NCBI GenBank assembly: GCA_002399285.1
Contig: DHDI01000010.1
Coordinates: 1 to 51,196, forward strand
Direction of reading: 5' to 3'
Length of the DNA stretch: 51,196 nt
DNA from: Thermoanaerobacterales bacterium UBA4880
GTDB taxonomy: Bacteria; Bacillota; Thermoanaerobacteria; Thermoanaerobacterales; UBA4877
The notes below the pieces were generated by a model. The model was not told the origin of the DNA. It did no database searches and worked only from the letters and a program-made list of their open reading frames with translations. This document shows positions 8,680-17,201 of the stretch, piece after piece. Numbering within the stretch: the stretch's first letter is position 1; each line of letters begins with the position of its first letter. The position numbers were made by a program, and so were the translations under genes.

Positions 8680-9132
8680 ATGGAGGAAGAAGTACGTATC
8701 GTACCTATGACCAAGGACCATGTGGACGGCGTGATAGAGATCGAGCAGCTGTCCTTTGCCACTCCGTGGTCTAAGGAGGCCTTTGAGATGGAGGCCACCA
8801 TGAACAAGTGCGCCGTATACATAGCGGCGGTAACGGGGAACAGGGTAGTGGGCTACGGCGGGTTCTGGTCGATAGTGGACGAGGCGCATATAACCAATAT
8901 AGCCGTTCATCCCGACTACAGGGGGAAGGGCGTGGGCAATGCGCTGATGCGGGGCCTTATCGAGGCTGCAAGGGCGCGGGGAGCTGCGGCCATGACGCTG
9001 GAGGTAAGGGATTCCAATGCGGCGGCGCAGCATCTGTACCTCAAATACGGCTTCGAGGTTTACGGCAAGCGCAGGGGGTACTATCAGGATAATGGCGAAG
9101 ATGCGCTCATTATGTGGAAATATGACTTATGA
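8680..9132 (+). CDS. rimI: Ribosomal protein S18 alanine N-acetyltransferase (RimI-type GNAT)
   Basis: A 150-residue GNAT acetyltransferase. The acetyl-CoA loop is seen in NIAVHPDYRGKGVGNAL (residues about 70-86), followed by LEVRDSNAAAQHLYLKYGF and YYQDNGEDALIMWK, typical of RimI. Placement between tsaB and tsaD is conserved in Firmicutes. The start is one base after the tsaB stop with AAGGGGTC upstream. The actual substrate may be broader than S18. Confidence 0.93.
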   Translation: MEEEVRIVPMTKDHVDGVIEIEQLSFATPWSKEAFEMEATMNKCAVYIAAVTGNRVVGYGGFWSIVDEAHITNIAVHPDYRGKGVGNALMRGLIEAARARGAAAMTLEVRDSNAAAQHLYLKYGFEVYGKRRGYYQDNGEDALIMWKYDL

Positions 9133-9141
9133 GGTGAAAAG

Positions 9142-10161
9142 ATGGATATATTGACATTGGGGATAGAGTCCTCATGCGACGAGACCTCCGTGGCGGCGGT
9201 GAGAAACGGCCGGGAGGTGCTTTCAAACGTCATCTCGTCGCAGATAGAGGTGCATAAGCTTTATGGAGGAGTGGTGCCGGAGATAGCCTCCCGCAGGCAT
9301 ATCGAGGCGATAGACTATCTTCTGGACGAGGCTTTGGACAAGGCAGGCATAGGCATGGAGGATGCGGACGCTATAGGAGTGACGGCGGGGCCCGGCCTTA
9401 TAGGGTCGCTGCTGGTGGGGGTGTCCTACGCAAAGGGCCTGGCCTTTGCCCTTAATAAGCCGCTGATAGGAGTAAACCACATAGCCGGTCACATATCGGC
9501 CAATTTCATTCAGCATAGGGACCTTAAGCCGCCGCTCATATGCCTTGTGGCGTCGGGCGGGCACAGCCATATAGTCGGGGTAAGGGATTATACCGACTTT
9601 GAGGTGCTGGGAAAGACCACGGACGATGCGGCCGGTGAGGCCTTTGACAAGGTGGCGAGGATACTGGGCCTGCCATATCCGGGGGGGCCCAATCTGGAGA
9701 GAATGGCCGCGGACGGAGATCCGTACGCATTTGAGTTTCCCAAGTCCTACCCCGCAAAGAATGACTATAATTTTTCCTTCAGCGGCGTAAAGACGGCCGT
9801 GATAAACATGGTAAATACCATGAAGATGAAGGGCCGGGCCATACCCTACGAGGATATAGCGGCAAGCTTTCAGAGGAACGTGACGGAGGTGCTCACGGAT
9901 AAACTGATCAATGCGGCGGAGGATTTCAGCTATGACAAGGTGGCCATAGCCGGAGGCGTATCCAGCAACGGAGCGCTGAGGGCAAGGCTAAAAGAGCAGG
10001 CGGGCAAGGCGGGCCTTAAATACTATTATCCCGCTCCGGTGTACTGCACCGACAATGCGGCCATGATAGCGTGCAACGCATATTACGAGTATATTAAGGG
10101 CAATATTTCAGATATGAGCTTAAATGCCTATCCCCATATAGGGCTTAAGAGGATAGGCTGA
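9142..10161 (+). CDS. tsaD: tRNA N6-threonylcarbamoyladenosine transferase TsaD
   Basis: 339 residues, normal length. It opens with [13 protein letters not shown] and carries the metal-binding HIAGH (GVNHIAGHI) plus [33 protein letters not shown] and IAGGVSSN motifs. It transfers threonylcarbamoyl from TC-AMP to A37 of tRNA. It is last in the tsaE-tsaB-rimI-tsaD operon. Its end overlaps the convergent bioY end by 17 bp, which leaves no room for a separate terminator between them. Confidence 0.97.
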   Translation: MDILTLGIESSCDETSVAAVRNGREVLSNVISSQIEVHKLYGGVVPEIASRRHIEAIDYLLDEALDKAGIGMEDADAIGVTAGPGLIGSLLVGVSYAKGLAFALNKPLIGVNHIAGHISANFIQHRDLKPPLICLVASGGHSHIVGVRDYTDFEVLGKTTDDAAGEAFDKVARILGLPYPGGPNLERMAADGDPYAFEFPKSYPAKNDYNFSFSGVKTAVINMVNTMKMKGRAIPYEDIAASFQRNVTEVLTDKLINAAEDFSYDKVAIAGGVSSNGALRARLKEQAGKAGLKYYYPAPVYCTDNAAMIACNAYYEYIKGNISDMSLNAYPHIGLKRIG

Positions 10162-10675
10162 GGACCGCTCTTTTGACGGGTTTAGCCACGGCGGCGGCTA
10201 AAAATGCCTTGGCTGCGTCCAAGGGGATGAAGGGCAGGGCTCCGGTGTATACCGCCTTTGCCATCCCCATGCCGGTCACGGCGGAGAGCTGCAGCGTGCC
10301 TGCGGCGTAGATCACGGCCAGGCCGGCCGCGCACCCGGCGAGTTTGAGGAGCCATGTGTCTTTTTTCCTTACTATCAGGCTTATGACGTAAGCGGCCAGG
10401 GGAAATGAGATCAGAAACCCGCCCTTGGGTCCGATCACTGCGGCTGCTCCCGCTTCAAACTGAGCGAACACCGGCAGACCCGCAGTGCCCAGAAGTATGT
10501 ATACCAGCATTGACATAAAGGCATCCGCAGGATTCAATATCAGTCCCGCCAGCACCACGCCGAACACCTGAAGGGTGAAGGGCACCGGGACAAAGGCAAG
10601 CGGTATGGCGATCTGAGCCAGTACGGACATCACCGCTGCCATCAAAGCAATAAATACTACATCTTTGGTCTTCAA
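10145..10675 (-). CDS. bioY: BioY biotin transporter S component
   Basis: A 176-residue membrane protein with about six helices. [19 protein letters not shown] and [15 protein letters not shown] are BioY signatures. BioY captures biotin and works alone or with the shared ECF energy module, which is not in this window. The start is TTG 10675 with AAGAAGGT upstream; no better in-frame start exists. A BirA-type operator covers the ribosome site, so expression should fall when biotin is abundant. It is monocistronic and convergent with tsaD. Confidence 0.93.
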   Translation of the reverse strand: MKTKDVVFIALMAAVMSVLAQIAIPLAFVPVPFTLQVFGVVLAGLILNPADAFMSMLVYILLGTAGLPVFAQFEAGAAAVIGPKGGFLISFPLAAYVISLIVRKKDTWLLKLAGCAAGLAVIYAAGTLQLSAVTGMGMAKAVYTGALPFIPLDAAKAFLAAAVAKPVKRAVLSLSS

Positions 10676-10711
10676 GATTGTTTACCTTCTTTCGTGTTTT
10701 GGTTTACAATC
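10676..10711 (-). promoter_or_regulatory. BirA (biotin repressor) operator for bioY
   Basis: Read on the minus strand: ATTGTAAACC, 14 bases, GGTAAACAAT. This matches the known Firmicute BirA half-sites (TTGTAAAC and GTTTACAA) in orientation and spacing. It abuts the TTG start of bioY and includes its ribosome site. Confidence 0.85.
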
Positions 10712-10836
10712 TTTATTTTAATACATATACATACGCGCGTAAAGGGGGAGCGGCTGGGCCGGGGGAAATGGCCTTTGCAGTGCGGATCTTGCATAAAAGG
10801 GGCCGGAACGGTTTTCGCATACCAAAAACGGCACTA

Positions 10837-10867
10837 TTGACTTTACGATACCCTAATTTAATATATA
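10837..10867 (+). promoter_or_regulatory. Candidate promoter for the acyltransferase operon
   Basis: TTGACT is followed 17-19 bp later by overlapping TATATA-type -10 sequences, 33 bp before the TTG start at 10900. No sharp -10 choice can be made. Confidence 0.45.
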
Positions 10868-10899
10868 AATTTTACCTTATTTAGGTAGGAGGGGGTATA

Positions 10900-11403
10900 T
10901 TGAGAAAGGTCGATATATACAGGATAGAGGGAGAGAGGAATTCTCTGCAGCATCTCTATGAAACCGTGGGATTTTGGAAGGTCATACGAAACTATATCGT
11001 CATATCCATCGGAAGGCGTGCCCCTTGGTTTAACTTCAAGGACGCCCTGTACCGTCTTATAGGTATGAAGATAGGTGCATACGCCTCCATAGCCGTTCTG
11101 GTGATGCCTGATTTTTTATTCCCCGAGCTCATAGAGATAGGCGAGAATAGCTTGATAGGGTACAACACCACAATACTCTGTCATGAGTATCTCATCCATG
11201 AATACAGGCTGGGGAGGGTCAAGATCGGGAGGAACGTGATGATCGGCGCGAACTGCACCATAATGCCGGGGATAGAGATTGGCGACAACGCCGTCGTCTC
11301 CGCCTGTTCTCTGGTCAATAAGGACATACCGCCGGGAGTTCTTGCCGGAGGAGTGCCCGTTAAAATCTTAAAGGATGTGGGCTACCATGAGGGGATTTCC
11401 TGA
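10900..11403 (+). CDS. Hexapeptide-repeat acyltransferase
   Basis: A 167-residue left-handed beta-helix (LbH) transferase. Repeats run from LIEIGENSLIGYNTTI through LGRVKIGRNVMIGANCTIMPGIEIGDNAVV to GVLAGGVPVKIL. The His of CHEYLIHE is a candidate general base. Such enzymes move acetyl or succinyl groups to sugars or amino acids; the substrate is unknown. Start TTG 10900 follows TAGGAGGGGG. Its end overlaps the next gene by 17 bp, so the two are probably translated together. Confidence 0.85.
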   Translation: MRKVDIYRIEGERNSLQHLYETVGFWKVIRNYIVISIGRRAPWFNFKDALYRLIGMKIGAYASIAVLVMPDFLFPELIEIGENSLIGYNTTILCHEYLIHEYRLGRVKIGRNVMIGANCTIMPGIEIGDNAVVSACSLVNKDIPPGVLAGGVPVKILKDVGYHEGIS

Positions 11404-11971
11404 CCGGGTATTTGAGGACAAGCGCTGTCTCATAGCCATATTGGCCGCCAACCTCGTCGGCGCAGCCTACGGGTTTTACTGGTATGAGGTGCAGCTTGCC
11501 CTCACCCCGTTGGTCTACTGGGTCTTTACGCCCGATTGCCCCGAGTTTGCCATGCTCTTTGCCGTCGTGCTGATATTCCGCCTGTATGGCAGGAGACTAT
11601 ATGACTTTGAAGTGCCGGTGTTCTTCGGCCTGATAAAGTACGGCACATGGACGATATTCACCATAGCGCTGTACTTCATGGCTTCGGGTAACATAGCCGA
11701 GCTTGACGAGTGGATGCTTTTGATATCCCATGTGGGCATGGCGGCCGAGGGTATTTTGTACTTTAAGTACCTCAGACTGAATAAGCTCAATATATCCGTT
11801 TCACTGGCGTGGTTTGCGCTGTCCGATTATATGGACTATGTTGTGGGCGTATACCCGTATCTTCCGTATCCCCGGCACCTGGCCTTTGTAAGGGCGTATG
11901 CGGTGATCAGCACCGCGGCCATATCTGTATTTCTGGCGTATTCGTATATAAAAAGGGGGAGGCAGTTATAG
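11387..11971 (+). CDS. DUF1405 family membrane protein (YpjA-like)
   Basis: 194 residues with about five to six hydrophobic helices. The pattern ILAANLVGAAYGFYWYE, FVVD-like FTPDCPEFAMLF and ISHVGMAAEGILY matches DUF1405 (B. subtilis YpjA). Function is unknown. ATG 11387 is preferred over 11375 because AAAGGA then has usable spacing. It sits between a sugar-type acyltransferase and a dehydrogenase, overlapping the first and three bases from the second, so it belongs to a three-gene operon. Confidence 0.82.
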   Translation: MRGFPDRVFEDKRCLIAILAANLVGAAYGFYWYEVQLALTPLVYWVFTPDCPEFAMLFAVVLIFRLYGRRLYDFEVPVFFGLIKYGTWTIFTIALYFMASGNIAELDEWMLLISHVGMAAEGILYFKYLRLNKLNISVSLAWFALSDYMDYVVGVYPYLPYPRHLAFVRAYAVISTAAISVFLAYSYIKRGRQL

Positions 11972-11973
11972 AC

Positions 11974-12924
11974 ATGAAGAAGATAGTCTTTGGCACTAAG
12001 GTAAGTGAGAAGTATCTGGTGAGGACAAGAGAGATCGCGCCCGGCTGGGAGATCGCGGTGACCGGCGGCCCGGAGGAGACCGGCGGGGCGATCGGCGGAG
12101 CGGAGATATATGTGGACTGGGCATATGATTTTTACGGGGAGATCGTCGAACGGGGAGACAGCATCAAATGGATACAGTCGCTGAGCGCCGGGGTGGACAT
12201 GCTGCCTATGGACCTCATAGAGCGCAGGGGCATCGCGGTGACGAACGCCGGCGGCATACACAAGATACAGATTTCTGAGAACGTGTTCGGATATATGCTG
12301 ATGTTTGCCAGGGGCCTTAACAGGCTCTATGATGATCAGAAGGAGAAAAAGTGGGACAAGAGCATAAGGACGTTCGAGCTCTATGAAAAGACTCTGGGCA
12401 TAATAGGCGCAGGAAGCATAGGGTCGGAGACGGCGAGACTGGGCAAGGCGTTCGGCATGAAGGTGATCGGTCTCCGGAAGTCCGGCAGGAATGAGGAGTA
12501 CTATGACGTGATGTATGATAACGGCGGTTTGGATAAGCTGCTTGCCGCTTCCGACTTTGTGGTCTCATGCATACCCCTTACCGGCGAGACGCGCCATATG
12601 CTGGGCGAGCATGAATTTGAAGTCATGAAGGATACGGCCTATTTCATAAATATCTCCCGGGGTGGAGTGGTCGACGAGGCGGCGCTGATAAGGGCGCTGC
12701 GTGAGGGAAAGATCAGGGGCGCCGGCCTGGACGTCTTCGAAGAGGAACCGCTGCCGGTCCAAAGTCCGCTTTGGGATATGCCTAATGTGCTGATAACGCC
12801 GCATTCGGCAGGATCGACGGACAGATATATGGAGAGGGCAATGGCGCTGTTTAACGATAATCTTTCCAGGTACCTCAAGGGAGAGAAGCTCGTCAATCTG
12901 ATAGATCCCAAAAGGGGTTATTAG
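11974..12924 (+). CDS. D-isomer-specific 2-hydroxyacid dehydrogenase
   Basis: 316 residues. The Rossmann motif GIIGAGSIGSETARLGKAFG (about 139-158) binds NAD(P). NISRGGVVDEAAL (catalytic Arg region), GAGLDVFEEEPLP (Glu) and VLITPHSAG (catalytic His) are in family order. These enzymes reduce 2-keto acids to D-2-hydroxyacids or do the reverse; the substrate is not deducible. The regulatory ACT domain of SerA is absent. ATG 11974 follows GGGGGAGGC. It is last in the operon; no clear terminator is seen before rex. Confidence 0.92.
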   Translation: MKKIVFGTKVSEKYLVRTREIAPGWEIAVTGGPEETGGAIGGAEIYVDWAYDFYGEIVERGDSIKWIQSLSAGVDMLPMDLIERRGIAVTNAGGIHKIQISENVFGYMLMFARGLNRLYDDQKEKKWDKSIRTFELYEKTLGIIGAGSIGSETARLGKAFGMKVIGLRKSGRNEEYYDVMYDNGGLDKLLAASDFVVSCIPLTGETRHMLGEHEFEVMKDTAYFINISRGGVVDEAALIRALREGKIRGAGLDVFEEEPLPVQSPLWDMPNVLITPHSAGSTDRYMERAMALFNDNLSRYLKGEKLVNLIDPKRGY

Positions 12925-12950
12925 ATTTTTGACAAGTATTGCTAAAAATA

Positions 12951-12980
12951 TTGCTTTGAGGAAATAATAAATGATATAAT
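12951..12980 (+). promoter_or_regulatory. Promoter for rex
   Basis: TTGCTT and a perfect TATAAT separated by 18 bp, 45 bp before the rex start. A TTGACA (12929-12934) lies just upstream but is too far from this -10. No clear Rex self-operator was found. Confidence 0.55.
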
Positions 12981-13025
12981 AGTCTCTATATCGAAGTGTT
13001 AAAATTAAATATTGGAGGTGAGACG

Positions 13026-13697
13026 ATGGGAAGAAATGGCAACATAGTTTCTATGGCGGTGGTAAGGCGCCTTCCCAGATATCAAAGATACCTCAGTGAG
13101 CTGCTTAAAAATGATATAAGAAGGATCTCGTCAAGAGAACTCAGCGAGCGTATGGGTGTTACTGCCTCGCAGATAAGGCAGGACCTCAATTGTTTCGGCG
13201 GTTTTGGACAGCAGGGGTACGGTTATAACGTGGAGGATCTGTATAATGCGATAACAGCGATCTTAGGCCTCGACAAGTCATATAACACGATAATAGTGGG
13301 TGCGGGCAACCTAGGCCAGGCCATTGCCGGATATACCAATTTTGAGAAGTCCGGTTTTACGCTGAGGGCCCTGTTTGATGTAAATCCCAAACTTATAGGA
13401 CTGAGCATAAGAGATATAGAAATACTGGATGTTGACTCGCTGCCTGATTTTCTGCATGAGAACAAGGTAGACATCGGCATAATGTGTATACCCAGGAGGA
13501 CTGCCCAACAGGTCGCCGATATATTGACGGATAACGGAGTGAGGGCGATCTGGAATTTTTCCATGACCGATCTGAATGTGCCAGACAATATAATAGTTGA
13601 AAGCGTGCATTTGAGCGACAGTCTTTATACGATATCATACAGGCTTAATGAGGATGAATTGTTCAAGAAAATTGAAAAGGAAAGACATAGAAATTAA
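13026..13697 (+). CDS. rex: Redox-sensing transcriptional repressor Rex
   Basis: 223 residues. The N-terminal winged helix shows LSERMGVTASQIRQDLNCFG and GQQGYGYNVEDL, and the Rossmann domain has GAGNLGQAIAGY (about 92-103), which senses NADH/NAD+. Rex represses fermentation and respiration genes when NADH is low. ATG 13026 follows GGAGGTGAG. It stands alone with its own promoter and a terminator that overlaps its stop codon. Confidence 0.97.
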   Translation: MGRNGNIVSMAVVRRLPRYQRYLSELLKNDIRRISSRELSERMGVTASQIRQDLNCFGGFGQQGYGYNVEDLYNAITAILGLDKSYNTIIVGAGNLGQAIAGYTNFEKSGFTLRALFDVNPKLIGLSIRDIEILDVDSLPDFLHENKVDIGIMCIPRRTAQQVADILTDNGVRAIWNFSMTDLNVPDNIIVESVHLSDSLYTISYRLNEDELFKKIEKERHRN

Positions 13698-13725
13698 CTC
13701 CTGATATCGGGGGTTAATTTTTTTA
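13692..13725 (+). terminator. Intrinsic terminator after rex
   Basis: AATTAACTCC pairs with GGGGTTAATT around a short loop, followed by a T run. The stem includes the rex stop codon. Confidence 0.85.
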
Positions 13726-13922
13726 TATACAGATGAATCTCTCACATCTAATTGACAGCCTATTCTCAACGTACCTATGAGAAGCGGGGAAAATTTTCTA
13801 AAAGAGCATTGATTTATTGATTGACATAATATTATGGGGTTGATATGGGCGGCCGGCCGTGAAGTTCGATGTCTCCTATTTTGCGAATTGACTGTCAACC
13901 GCTTGTTCAATGAGCCTGTCTT

Positions 13923-14783
13923 TTAAAACAGCAGCATCATTGTTCCCGATATGACGAGCAATAGACCGATGAAGGCCCTTTTTGGGAGCTTTTCTTTGAG
14001 GAATATATAGGAAAATGCTATTGTAACGACGATGCTCAGTTTATCAATGGGGACGACCAGACTGGCCCGGCCCATTTGCAGCGCGCGGTAATAGCAGAGC
14101 CATGAAAGGCCGGTCGCCAGGCCTGAAAGTGTGATAAAGACCCAGCTTTTGGTATCAATATCCCTTATAAGAACATATTTTTTCCTAAACGCGACTATAC
14201 CCCAAGCCATTATAAGCACGACGACGGTGCGTATGGCCGTACCCAAATTAGATTCTATCCCCTGTATTCCTATTTTACCGAGTATGGAGGTCAGCGCGGC
14301 AAAGACGGCGGATGCGGCGGCGTATAAAAGCCAGGACCCGCTCTGCACACTCTGAGATTCCGGTTTCCGAAGCTGTATCATGAGATAGGTCCCGGCCGCA
14401 AGCAGGACTATCCCGATCGACATCCATACGGTGGGCCGCTCACCCAAGATCAAAAAGGCAAGCAGGATGGTCAGGATCGTGCTGCTCTTGTCTATGGGGA
14501 CTACTTTATTGACGTCTCCCAACTGCAGGGCCTTGAAGTAGCACAGCCATGATGCGCCGGTGGCACAGCCCGAGAGGATAAGAAACACAAGGCTGCGGGC
14601 AGAAATAGTGCCGATAGTGTGCTGCGAGCCTACGATGAAGACCATCATCCATGAAAATAAAAGTACCACGATCGTACGGAGAGCCGTAGCCAGATCGGAA
14701 TCGGTGTTTTTGATGCCGACTTTAGCTAAAATAGATGTGATCCCTGCAAAAAATGCCGAACCTAAAGCATATATGAGCCACAT
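13923..14783 (-). CDS. EamA-family (DMT) transporter
   Basis: 286 residues with ten predicted membrane helices in two matching halves. Each half repeats LSGxATGxSWLCYxxALQxG and VVPIDKxS, signatures of EamA exporters. These usually move amino acids, nucleotides or metabolites outward; the substrate is unknown. A single minus-strand gene with a weak start context (GGGGGAATC before ATG 14783). About 190 bp of apparently empty sequence separates it from rex. Confidence 0.9.
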   Translation of the reverse strand: MWLIYALGSAFFAGITSILAKVGIKNTDSDLATALRTIVVLLFSWMMVFIVGSQHTIGTISARSLVFLILSGCATGASWLCYFKALQLGDVNKVVPIDKSSTILTILLAFLILGERPTVWMSIGIVLLAAGTYLMIQLRKPESQSVQSGSWLLYAAASAVFAALTSILGKIGIQGIESNLGTAIRTVVVLIMAWGIVAFRKKYVLIRDIDTKSWVFITLSGLATGLSWLCYYRALQMGRASLVVPIDKLSIVVTIAFSYIFLKEKLPKRAFIGLLLVISGTMMLLF

Positions 14784-14853
14784 CTTATGATTCCCCCTCT
14801 ATGATCAAACGATTTTTGATTAACTGTTTAAGAAAATTTTATTTGGCATCCGG

Positions 14854-15276
14854 TTATGGTTGTTCCCGCATATCCCAGAAAATCTTAAATTCCAGCTTTT
14901 CAATGTCCCTTTGCTGTTTATAGCTGATGCGAAGTGTGGCTTCCTGCGGGATGGATATATCCCCGTTCAGTTCCTGCAGCAAGATCTTTATATTATTGTT
15001 ATCCTCCAGCGCAGACAGGCTATCGCTGATCTTGCGGAACAATGAGGACGACGTGCCGGAAATGTCCTGTGAAACCATATACCGCTCATTCTGATTGATA
15101 TAGTCGATGGAATCTCCGGCAGCCATCCATTTGAGCAGCGCGTCCCGGCTGAACCGCCATTCGCGGCCGATCTTACGGGCCGGGATATGTTCTTCACGCA
15201 GAAGCTTGATCAGCGTTTTTTCACTGACTCCTAAGAATTCCGTAGCCTGTTCGAGGTTTAAAACATCATCCGACAT
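14854..15276 (-). CDS. Helix-turn-helix (excisionase/MerR-like) DNA-binding protein
   Basis: 140 residues. The first 55 form a winged helix of the excisionase type: LNLEQATEFLGVSEKTLIKLLREE, then IPARKIGREWRFSRDALLKWM. The remaining 85 are charged and not recognised. ATG 15276 follows GAGGGAGGG at good spacing. Such proteins are common in Clostridia outside mobile elements, and no integrase lies nearby. Role: probably a local regulator, inferred only from the fold. Confidence 0.78.
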   Translation of the reverse strand: MSDDVLNLEQATEFLGVSEKTLIKLLREEHIPARKIGREWRFSRDALLKWMAAGDSIDYINQNERYMVSQDISGTSSSLFRKISDSLSALEDNNNIKILLQELNGDISIPQEATLRISYKQQRDIEKLEFKIFWDMREQP

Positions 15277-15406
15277 GATGAGATCCCTCCCTCTATACAC
15301 TGATACAATTATAGGCCCAAAAAAGGAGAATATCAATAGCTGCTGTATTTAATAATAAGTTAAATGTAAATGACATGAATATAATAGACCATGTAATTTT
15401 TTGACA

Positions 15407-16432
15407 TTACAGCAGTTCGATCAAACTTGATATATCGGCTTCTCTTGTAGCCCAGCTGGTGGCTAACCTTACGATAGTATGCTCGTCGCCGGCCTTTTCC
15501 CAAAAGCCGAACGCAACGTCTTTCTGCAGCTCTTCCATTACGGAATTCTGCAAAATGATAAACTGCTGATTTGTCGGAGATTCCCAGGCGAATGAGCAAT
15601 TTTTTCTGCGAAGGCCGTCTTTCATGATCTCCGCCATATCGATCGCATGTTTGCTGATCGTAAAATACAAGCCGTCCGTAAATAACGTATCGAATTGGAT
15701 CCCCAATAGGCGCCCTTTAGCCAGCAGCGCGCCATGCTGCTTTATGACCGTCAGGAAATGGGGAGGCATATTGCGCTTGGTAAACACCACCGCCTCGCCG
15801 CATAATGCGCCGACCTTAGTACCTCCTATGTAGAACACATCGCAATATTCGGAGATCATGGGCAGCGTCACGTCGGTCGCATTGCTCATAAGGCCGTAAC
15901 CCAGACGCGCTCCGTCCAAATACAGAGGTATGCCGAAGTTTGCGCAGACCGCGGAGATATCCTTGAGTTCCCGTCTGCTGTACAGCGTGCCATATTCCGT
16001 CGGGTGCGAAATATATACCATTCCCGGGAACACCATATGTTCATGGTTTGCGTCCGCCCAGAAGTCCTGCAGATACTTATCCAATGTGTCCGCTGAAATT
16101 TTCCCGCCGGTTTGAGGTATTTCCAGAACCTTGTGCCCCGTAAATTCGATCGCGCCCGCTTCGTGGACGTTCACATGGCCTGTCTCTGCCGCCACGACAC
16201 CCTCATAACTTTTGAGCAGCGCGTCTATGACGACCGCGTTTGTCTGTGTTCCTCCGACCAGAAACGAGATATCCGCCTGCGGACATTCGCAGGCCTCCCT
16301 GATTTTTGCCTTTGCGCTCTCACAATACGGATCATTGCCGTATCCCGGTAATTTTTCTAAATTTGTGCCTAAAAGGCGCTGTAAAATCTTTTCATGCGCC
16401 CCTTCCGTGTAATCATTCTCAAATGACAGCAT
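15407..16432 (-). CDS. Threonine aldolase-like PLP enzyme
   Basis: 341 residues of the beta-eliminating lyase/low-specificity threonine aldolase family (fold type I). The PLP lysine is in YIGGTKVGAL, and GGTQTNAVVIDAL, HVNVHEAGAIEFTGH and LDGARLGYGL are characteristic. It would cleave L-threonine or allo-threonine to glycine and acetaldehyde. The family also includes other amino-acid lyases. ATG 16432 is preceded by GGGGGG-type sequence. It lies back to back with the UTRA/GntR genes and beside the PTS operon, so it could share that regulation, though nothing proves it. Confidence 0.85.
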   Translation of the reverse strand: MLSFENDYTEGAHEKILQRLLGTNLEKLPGYGNDPYCESAKAKIREACECPQADISFLVGGTQTNAVVIDALLKSYEGVVAAETGHVNVHEAGAIEFTGHKVLEIPQTGGKISADTLDKYLQDFWADANHEHMVFPGMVYISHPTEYGTLYSRRELKDISAVCANFGIPLYLDGARLGYGLMSNATDVTLPMISEYCDVFYIGGTKVGALCGEAVVFTKRNMPPHFLTVIKQHGALLAKGRLLGIQFDTLFTDGLYFTISKHAIDMAEIMKDGLRRKNCSFAWESPTNQQFIILQNSVMEELQKDVAFGFWEKAGDEHTIVRLATSWATREADISSLIELL

Positions 16433-16632
16433 GTCTATTTGACCCCCCTGAGTTGTATTTGTATTGAGACCTATTATACGGCATTTACCTTAATATCACA
16501 ATAATTTCCCGATCCAAGGTCGGAGCAAACAGACGCACTCCAGAGGCTAGCATTCGTACGGCAGCCGCCGTTTCAAAAACATGAGTTTGCCTGTTTTATT
16601 TCGTATACCAATACGGGTTTTAAAAATAGATG

Positions 16633-16672
16633 TTGTATTAATGATAAAAGTCCATTAAAATAGTGGTATATA
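16633..16672 (+). promoter_or_regulatory. Promoter and half-operator for the UTRA/GntR pair
   Basis: TTGTAT (16633-16638), 17 bp, TAAAAT (16656-16661). AGTGGTATATA follows at 16662-16672, the same string that begins the palindrome at the PTS promoter. This suggests self-regulation by the GntR protein. Confidence 0.6.
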
Positions 16673-16685
16673 GGAGGGTAAACCA

Positions 16686-17201
16686 GTGGGGAAGGACGTA
16701 TATATCGTAAGGGATTTAAACAGCAATTCCTCAGTCACGGAGGAAATTGCATCCAATAATTTTTTATATGAATACCGGCTGCTGGATAATTCTATTCAGG
16801 AATCCAACCGTTTTATAAGCAAAGCTCTGAGTATACCACTTGCTTCTAAGATATTCTGTTTTGAAAAATTACGGATCGTGGAGGGACGGCCAAGGTCCAT
16901 AGATAAGGTATATATTGATTATAACAGGGTGCCGGGTATAGAAAAATTAAATTTGGTCGACGGATCTTTTTATACTATTTTAAAAAGGGAATATGGTATA
17001 GAAACAAATCAGAGCGAAGAGGAGATACTGGTCGTCGATGCGAATGAAAGAGAGACGAGGCTGCTGGATCTGGATAAAGGCAGCGAGGTATTACTGATCA
17101 AGGGAAACACGTATGTCAACGATCATGAACCCTTTGAGTATTTTGAAGTTACATCGCGTTCCGACTTTTACAGATTTAGGAGTGTGACGTATTTAAGATG
17201 A
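16686..17201 (+). CDS. Stand-alone UTRA effector-domain protein
   Basis: 171 residues that match only the ligand-binding UTRA domain of HutC/GntR regulators. Signs are LSIPLASKIFCFEKLRIVEGRPRS (family: L-x-x-x-x-x-V-F-x-x-x-R-x-x-x-x-x-P), YIDYNRVPG, a YxILKREYGI helix, LLDLDKGSEVLLIKGNTY and the closing DFYRF. No helix-turn-helix precedes it. The GTG start sits directly behind AGGAGGG and its own promoter, and the 250 bp upstream hold no remnant of a DNA-binding domain. It overlaps the next gene, a complete GntR/UTRA regulator, by ATGA. It may bind the same ligand and pair with that regulator; this is inference. Confidence 0.78.
   Translation: MGKDVYIVRDLNSNSSVTEEIASNNFLYEYRLLDNSIQESNRFISKALSIPLASKIFCFEKLRIVEGRPRSIDKVYIDYNRVPGIEKLNLVDGSFYTILKREYGIETNQSEEEILVVDANERETRLLDLDKGSEVLLIKGNTYVNDHEPFEYFEVTSRSDFYRFRSVTYLR

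Noticed and set aside
10678..10884. Plus-strand open frame of 68 codons after bioY
   Set aside because: It overlaps the BirA operator and promoter region and lacks a ribosome site or family features.
12929..12980. Rex self-binding site before rex
   Set aside because: No TTGTGAA/TTCACAA-type pair could be found; only the promoter is supported.
14854..15276. Excisionase of a mobile element
   Set aside because: The HTH fits, but there is no integrase, attachment site or phage gene nearby.
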